Shown here: in pieces, positions 7,260 to 10,125 of the stretch
Layout: each line of letters begins with the position of its first letter
Numbering within the stretch: position 1 is the first letter of the stretch
The notes under the pieces: model-generated
Seen by the model: only the letters and a program-made list of their open reading frames with translations
What the model was told of the DNA's origin: nothing
Databases searched by the model: none
Assembly: GCA_964652155.1 (NCBI GenBank)
Contig: CAZZBK010000185.1
Location: 1 to 10,125 of the forward strand
Direction: 5' to 3'
From: CAZZBK01 sp964652155
GTDB lineage: Bacteria > Planctomycetota > Planctomycetia > Pirellulales > PNKZ01
Length of the DNA stretch: 10,125 bases
Translations under genes and position numbers: made by a program

Positions 7260-8150
7260 TTACTCAGCGCACTTGATCTCAACAACCAGCTTGTTGTCCG
7301 TGCGGGCCGCGCCGAACGTCGACATCGCGTAGACTTCCCACGGCTCGCCGCGCTTGGTCGTCAGCTTGTTGACCGACGTCTTAAGCATCTCGGCGGTGCG
7401 GAACTCGATCGCGTCCTTCGTGAAGACCGGGACGCGGCGATAGCCGGAACCGTCCGTCGAAAGGCGCTGGAAGTGCACGAAATTGAAGCCAAGGAAGGCC
7501 TTCAGCTTCTTGCCGTCCATCACCGGGCGGCCGTAGTCGCCGGAGATGTACTGCGCCTCGTTCAGAAGGTCTTCGTCCTGGTCGTCCGTGATCGCGACGA
7601 ACAGTTCCGTCGAATCAAGGTCGACCTCGTTGGCGATGTAGAGCTTGCGCGCCGCCTTCAGCTTGGCGACGGTCAGGCCCGTATTCGCGCCGGCGTCGTA
7701 GTTCACAGCGACTTGCTGCGCCGCAGGGAACGCCGTGGTCGAACCGCCGTTCTGCCCGGACTTGGTAGCCCGCCAGAAAGCCGAGTTGATCTCGTTGTCC
7801 CAGGCGCGTGCGATCGCCTTGCGTGACGCTTCGACCCACTTGCTCGACGGGTCGGACAGCATCTTCAAGGCTTCGAAGTGGTCGACCGTCTGCGAGTAGT
7901 CGTAAGGCGTCGGCGTGACCCACAGACGCTCGGTCGTCGGGTTCTGGTACGTCTTGTCCTGCAGCGTACCGGTGACGGGCTGGGCTTCGGCGGCTTCGAT
8001 ACGGTCGACGATGACCGCGTTCTCAAAGCCACGGACGTCCGGTCCCATGGTGACGTGAGGCAGAAGCTTGCCACCGTTGTCCTGAAGCGCAAGCTTCAGA
8101 GACGTGGCGTAGTTCTGCGCGTAAAAGGTAGGGCTTGCATTTTGGGTCAT
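7260..8150 (-). CDS. Major capsid protein (296 aa)
   Basis: This is the main shell protein of the icosahedral head, of the HK97-type capsid family common in podoviruses that carry gp11/gp12-like tails. Recognisable stretches are YATSLKLALQDNGGKLLPHV near residues 14-33, AVIVDRIEAAEAQPVTG (45-61), and PTTERLWVTPTPYDYSQTVD (71-90). After those come an acidic/aromatic helix with LMDP-like MLSDPSSKW (97-105), AWDNEINSAFWRATKSGQNG (116-135) and the family hallmark GSTTAFPAAQQVAV (136-149). The C-terminal half is alternating strands ending VVEIKCAE. ATG 8150 has GGAG about 9 nt upstream. A 170-nt structured gap precedes the gene and a terminator-like hairpin follows it, consistent with separate high expression. 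I see no slippery heptamer or extended alternative frame at the 3' end, so a gp10A/10B-style frameshift form is not supported. Confidence 0.88.
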   Translation of the reverse strand: MTQNASPTFYAQNYATSLKLALQDNGGKLLPHVTMGPDVRGFENAVIVDRIEAAEAQPVTGTLQDKTYQNPTTERLWVTPTPYDYSQTVDHFEALKMLSDPSSKWVEASRKAIARAWDNEINSAFWRATKSGQNGGSTTAFPAAQQVAVNYDAGANTGLTVAKLKAARKLYIANEVDLDSTELFVAITDDQDEDLLNEAQYISGDYGRPVMDGKKLKAFLGFNFVHFQRLSTDGSGYRRVPVFTKDAIEFRTAEMLKTSVNKLTTKRGEPWEVYAMSTFGAARTDNKLVVEIKCAE

Positions 8151-8175
8151 GGACCCGCGCTCCGATCTGATGAAC

Positions 8176-8198
8176 GCAGGCGATTCCCGGCCGCCTGC
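8176..8198 (-). promoter_or_regulatory. Hairpin in the capsid mRNA leader
   Basis: GCAGGCG (8176-8182) and CGCCTGC (8192-8198) form a 7-bp perfect stem with a 9-nt loop. On the minus strand its foot lies about 9 nt ahead of the GGAG ribosome-binding site of the capsid gene. No U tract follows, so it is not an intrinsic terminator. A 5' stabilising stem or a structure influencing ribosome loading is plausible. Confidence 0.4.
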
Positions 8199-8255
8199 CT
8201 AAACCGTCGAAGGCTGCTTGGCCGCTATGACCTCGGGTCCGTTTGAAGGGCTTGT

Positions 8256-8303
8256 CCGGGGCAGGCGCGGGTCAGTTCTTCACTGACACGTGTCCCGCCC
8301 CGG
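8256..8303 (-). promoter_or_regulatory. Nested inverted repeat between scaffold and capsid genes
   Basis: An outer 7-bp stem, CCGGGGC (8256-8262) with GCCCCGG (8297-8303), encloses an inner perfect hairpin GTCAGT (8271-8276), loop TCTTC, ACTGAC (8282-8287). An alternative middle pairing, GCGGG (8267-8271) with CCCGC (8294-8298), is possible. The structure begins 17 nt after the scaffold stop codon and ends about 105 nt before the capsid start. It lacks a following U run. A processing site (for example for an RNase III-type enzyme), a protective 3' end for scaffold mRNA, or a protein-binding dyad all fit. No sigma70-like -35/-10 pair is convincing here. Confidence 0.45.
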
Positions 8304-8320
8304 TGACTCGCGGTACACCG

Positions 8321-9160
8321 TCAGGCGTGCGCGATGTTTTCGAGCTGTATCTTGCGAGCCAACATCCGCTGGTGGTCGGGGTGGTTCTTGTCGACCAGCG
8401 CCTTGCGCATGTTGCCGTCGCCAAACATGGCATTGAGTTCGGCACGGGCGCCTTCCGGCGTCACACCCTTGCTCTGGCCGTCCTGCCCGACGTGCCCCAT
8501 CTCGACCGTGTGCCGACCGAGCACGAGGCCAAGCTGATGAATGGCCCGCGTGCCGCCAGGGATGCGCTCGACCGCATCCATCATTTCTTTCGACCAGCCG
8601 ATCTCGCCCGCGACCTTGACCCAGCCCCGGTTCGCCAGGTCGTAGTTCGCGTCGTACTTGTCGCCCCACTCGCTCTTAAGCTTCGTCACGCCCTCGTCGA
8701 TTCGGGCCTGCGCCGCGGCGGTCTGTTGCTGCGTCAGCGCGGCCGACTGCTGCGACACGAGGTTGACCAGCGCCGCCGCCTGCTTGTTCGGGATCCCGAG
8801 CTTGTGCATCTCGGCCGTCCAAAGCTTCTTGGCGTCTTCGGTCATCGCCTTGCCCGGTTCGCCGAAGTCGTACTTGTCGGGCGTCTCGGGAACGCCGATC
8901 GCGGCGTTGAACTTCTTCCAGCCCTCGACGTCGCCTTCCTTCGGGACTTCAAAGCCCCGCGGCTGCGACAGCGCGCGCTGTGCCTCGACGTAGCCCTTCG
9001 CCAGGCTGGGAAGGTCCGCCACCGTCTTGCCGGTGATGAACGAGGCCGTGTCGGCGTCAACGCCGGGGAGCCAGTTCGGGATTCCAACCTGGGCCACCGT
9101 CTGTTCTGTCGTCGGCGCCGTCGTGGTCGTTGCTTGGGTCGTGGTGGTTTCAGTCGTCAT
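8321..9160 (-). CDS. Capsid scaffolding / assembly protein (279 aa)
   Basis: This is a putative scaffold that guides capsid assembly and is absent from the finished head; T7 gp9 is the positional analogue (about 307 aa). Family-typical stretches run in order. First is a threonine-rich low-complexity N-terminus (residues 1-20). Then come FITGKTVADLPSLAKGYVEA, with the AQRALSQP that usually follows the SFV.GK...LAKSYVEAQ pattern, and WKKFNAAIGVPETPDKYDF, the best signature of this group. After these come KLGIPNKQAAALVNLVSQQS, LKSEWGDKYDANYDLANRGW, and a C-terminal DKNHPDHQRMLARKIQL helix with basic residues, probably the capsid-binding end. The chain is acidic and helical with coiled-coil potential at residues 130-175. 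ATG 9160 overlaps the end of the preceding gene by 11 nt and has GAGAG just upstream. It sits immediately before the major capsid gene, as expected. Confidence 0.87.
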   Translation of the reverse strand: MTTETTTTQATTTTAPTTEQTVAQVGIPNWLPGVDADTASFITGKTVADLPSLAKGYVEAQRALSQPRGFEVPKEGDVEGWKKFNAAIGVPETPDKYDFGEPGKAMTEDAKKLWTAEMHKLGIPNKQAAALVNLVSQQSAALTQQQTAAAQARIDEGVTKLKSEWGDKYDANYDLANRGWVKVAGEIGWSKEMMDAVERIPGGTRAIHQLGLVLGRHTVEMGHVGQDGQSKGVTPEGARAELNAMFGDGNMRKALVDKNHPDHQRMLARKIQLENIAHA

Positions 9161-9479
9161 GGTCTCTCAAAAGCTCCCTCTGTTGTAAGGCGTAGCTCTC
9201 GGGCAGGCCGAGCATCGCCAGGATGTGAATGACGAGCTGGCGCTTGACGGCTAACTCAAGCGTCCGCTCGGGCTTCCCGACCACGTATTGCGGGCCGAAG
9301 AATTCGCTAAGGCGCAGCAGGTCGCGCAGGATCACGATGCCGTCCGCGTGCAACAGACCGTCATCGGTCAGCAGCGCACGCTTCCAGGCGCGTGACGTGA
9401 CGCGCGCATCGTTCTTGCGATTCGGCCCCAGCGCCTCGGTCAGGTCGGGCGAAAGGCCGGGCGGTAGGTGACGGCTCAC
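9150..9479 (-). CDS. Bbp19-like small phage protein (109 aa)
   Basis: This small protein has the pattern of the Bbp19-like family named after Bordetella phage BPP-1. SRAWKRALLTDDGLLHADGI begins a stretch that continues with VILRDLLRLSEFF, a V-x-G-x-P-E-R-T turn, and an alternating-charge helix AVKRQLVIHILAMLGL at about residues 77-92. In BPP-1 and relatives this gene stands just upstream of the scaffold, exactly as here; its function is not known to me. The start is GTG at 9479-9477, which overlaps the preceding TGA by 4 nt (GTGA). No strong Shine-Dalgarno is present, so expression probably depends on coupling to the 104-aa gene. The first 25 residues, before the family-like part, are proline-rich and less constrained. 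Family assignment is from remembered pattern, so moderate. Confidence 0.6.
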   Translation of the reverse strand: MSRHLPPGLSPDLTEALGPNRKNDARVTSRAWKRALLTDDGLLHADGIVILRDLLRLSEFFGPQYVVGKPERTLELAVKRQLVIHILAMLGLPESYALQQRELLRDHDD

Positions 9480-9790
9480 AGCGGCCGGAACGTGTTAGGC
9501 CCCTCACCCTCGGTCGCGTCCATGCGGCTGAACGGCTGCATGTCGTGACTTGGAAATACCTTCAGGTGGACCTTGCCCGTCTCGGCTTCGATGTGCGTAA
9601 CCATCGCAACGAATACGGGGTCACGATAGCCGCGCAGCGAGCGCAGGACGTTCGCCTGGGTCATCGACGGGGTGTAGAGCACGCTCTGGCCGAGCTTCAC
9701 GGTTGGCTTCGGTGGCGGTGCGGACTTGGCTGGCTTGGATTTCTTCTCAGGCTGCGCCTGCGATTCGATAGGGCCGGGATCGACCGACAT
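9476..9790 (-). CDS. Hypothetical phage protein with basic proline-rich N-terminus (104 aa)
   Basis: I do not recognise a named family. The first 35 residues are disordered-looking and rich in P, K and S (EKKSKPAKSAPPPKPTVKLG). The rest looks like a small beta domain: VKLGQSVLYTPS, then YRDPVFVAMVTHIEAETGKV, then HLKVFPSHDMQPFSRM and a glycine/acidic end. The spacing of strands (G-x-x-V-L-Y ... V-x-A-x-V-T-H-I ... V-x-L-x-V-F) resembles an SH3-like barrel of the kind found in many small phage proteins. ATG 9790 has GAGG at good spacing (CGAGGTCATTTC before the start), and the gene overlaps the next by 4 nt. It belongs to the head-side operon, but no function can be assigned. A real gene is likely. 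Confidence 0.62.
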   Translation of the reverse strand: MSVDPGPIESQAQPEKKSKPAKSAPPPKPTVKLGQSVLYTPSMTQANVLRSLRGYRDPVFVAMVTHIEAETGKVHLKVFPSHDMQPFSRMDATEGEGPNTFRPL

Positions 9791-9806
9791 GAAATGACCT
9801 CGCGGG

Positions 9807-9836
9807 AGTGTGGCAGCGTAGCCCTAACGCCACACT
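9807..9836 (-). promoter_or_regulatory. Inverted repeat in the gap between the 84-aa and 104-aa genes
   Basis: AGTGTGGC (9807-9814) and GCCACACT (9829-9836) are perfectly complementary over 8 bp with a 14-nt spacer. A competing or extending inner stem, GCGT (9816-9819) with ACGC (9827-9830), would use a 3-nt bulge. On the minus strand the structure starts about 12 nt after the 84-aa gene stop. It ends just ahead of the GAGG ribosome-binding site of the 104-aa gene. No U run follows, so it is more likely an mRNA processing or translation-control element than an intrinsic terminator. Confidence 0.45.
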
Positions 9837-9848
9837 GACTCGCGCCGT

Positions 9849-10103
9849 TCACGTCAGTGCGAGTAGGATCGCAATCACATCGTCCTCGTCGTGACGCACA
9901 CCCGTCCGCTTCGCCTTCTTCTTCTTCCGCAGCGCTTCAAGCTCAAGCTGCTTGCGCGTCTTGCGCCGGCCATACCATGCCGTCGCCGTCAGTTGCTCGA
10001 GCCCGCCGCGCGGCTCGACAGGCGCCTGCGTCTGTCGCGGCCCGAAGTAGCCGTCAGGGAAGTACCCGTCAGCGAAATACCGGTTCGGCTTGTAATCGGC
10101 CAT
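9849..10103 (-). CDS. Small phage protein with YF-DGYF repeat (84 aa)
   Basis: Function is unknown. The N-terminus holds a tandem aromatic motif, RYFADGYFPDGYFG (residues 8-21), in which YF(A/P)DG repeats. Similar aromatic repeats are, to my memory, common in short proteins next to phage head genes. The middle is P/Q/G-rich and the C-terminal half strongly basic (YGRRKTRKQLELEALRKKKK), ending in the acidic-hydrophobic EDDVIAILLALT. This suggests a short nucleic-acid- or partner-binding helix plus a flexible aromatic arm. ATG 10103 has GAGG a few bases upstream and lies 4 nt after a possible stop of the upstream gene. In related phages the portal gene lies upstream of this region, but it is not in the window. 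The gene looks real; the role is not assignable. Confidence 0.62.
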   Translation of the reverse strand: MADYKPNRYFADGYFPDGYFGPRQTQAPVEPRGGLEQLTATAWYGRRKTRKQLELEALRKKKKAKRTGVRHDEDDVIAILLALT

Positions 10104-10107
10104 GGCC

Positions 10108-10125
10108 TCAGTCCGTCAGGTCGTA
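10108..10125 (-). CDS. Possible last five codons of the upstream gene (partial)
   Basis: In one minus-strand frame the right edge reads Tyr-Asp-Leu-Thr-Asp followed by TGA at 10110-10108, and this stop lies inside the ribosome-binding region (GACTGAGGCC) of the 84-aa gene. Such tight spacing is the rule in this operon, so this is a reasonable guess for the C-terminus of the preceding gene, perhaps the portal. Another frame has a stop at 10118-10116, so the choice is uncertain. Confidence 0.3.
   Translation of the reverse strand, partial: YDLTD

Noticed and set aside
7255..7300. Possible programmed frameshift at the end of the capsid gene, as in T7 gene 10
   Set aside because: No slippery heptamer is visible near the stop, and the hairpin lies after rather than a few bases beyond a slip site.
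8151..8240. Seven-base complementarity between 8151-8157 and 8234-8240 that could close the capsid leader into a large loop
   Set aside because: About one such long-range 7-base match is expected by chance in a GC-rich gap of this size, so it is not reported as a feature.
8243..9232. Plus-strand open frame of 329 codons opposite the scaffold gene
   Set aside because: The minus-strand scaffold has clear family motifs. The plus-strand translation is rich in R, L and V with no recognisable domain.
1..10125. Defence system, CRISPR array, tRNA, insertion sequence or attachment site
   Set aside because: No repeat-spacer pattern, tRNA-like fold, transposase or integrase is seen. The strand is continuously occupied by virion genes.

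Overview
The window is a late structural operon of a short-tailed (podovirus-type) bacteriophage or prophage. Every supportable gene lies on the minus strand and is read from high to low coordinates. Base composition is GC-rich, and nearly all minus-strand genes start at a GAGG/AGGAG-type ribosome-binding site or by stop/start overlap. This suits a phage of a GC-rich Gram-negative host. Burkholderiales is a plausible guess from the BPP-1/Bcep22-like gene order, but nothing in the window identifies the host.

In transcription order, the right end (10125 to about 9150) carries three small genes: an 84-aa protein with a repeated YF-DGYF motif, a 104-aa protein with a basic/proline-rich N-terminus, and a 109-aa Bbp19-like protein. 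The head genes follow: scaffolding protein (9160-8321), major capsid protein (8150-7260), a probable cement/decoration protein (7200-6700) and an unrecognised 62-aa protein (6616-6428). Next is the tail-tube/hub module: a T7 gp11-like adaptor (6415-5837) and a large gp12-like nozzle protein with two FCCH-like inserts (5835-3088). Last is an internal-core/ejection module in T7 order: a gp13-like protein of GNAT-like character (3091-2654), a gp14-like core protein (2667-2206), a gp15-like large core protein (2206-95), and the first 31 codons of what is probably the gp16-like protein (95 to the left edge).

From 6415 to 1 the genes are packed without gaps (1-14 nt overlaps or a 1-nt gap), so they are probably translationally coupled. 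The head region instead has non-coding gaps, and each notable gap holds an inverted repeat: one in the scaffold-capsid gap, one directly after the capsid stop, one after the cement gene, and one between the two small right-end genes. The hairpins after the capsid and cement genes look like weak intrinsic terminators. They could step expression down from abundant head proteins to low-copy tail and core proteins, as the T7 terminator after gene 10 does.

I see no defence system, CRISPR array, RNA gene, integrase, IS element or lysis gene. The most interesting points are the RNA structures around the capsid gene, the BPP-1-like head order joined to a T7-like ejection module, the duplicated FCCH domain in the tail hub, and the small unassigned genes.
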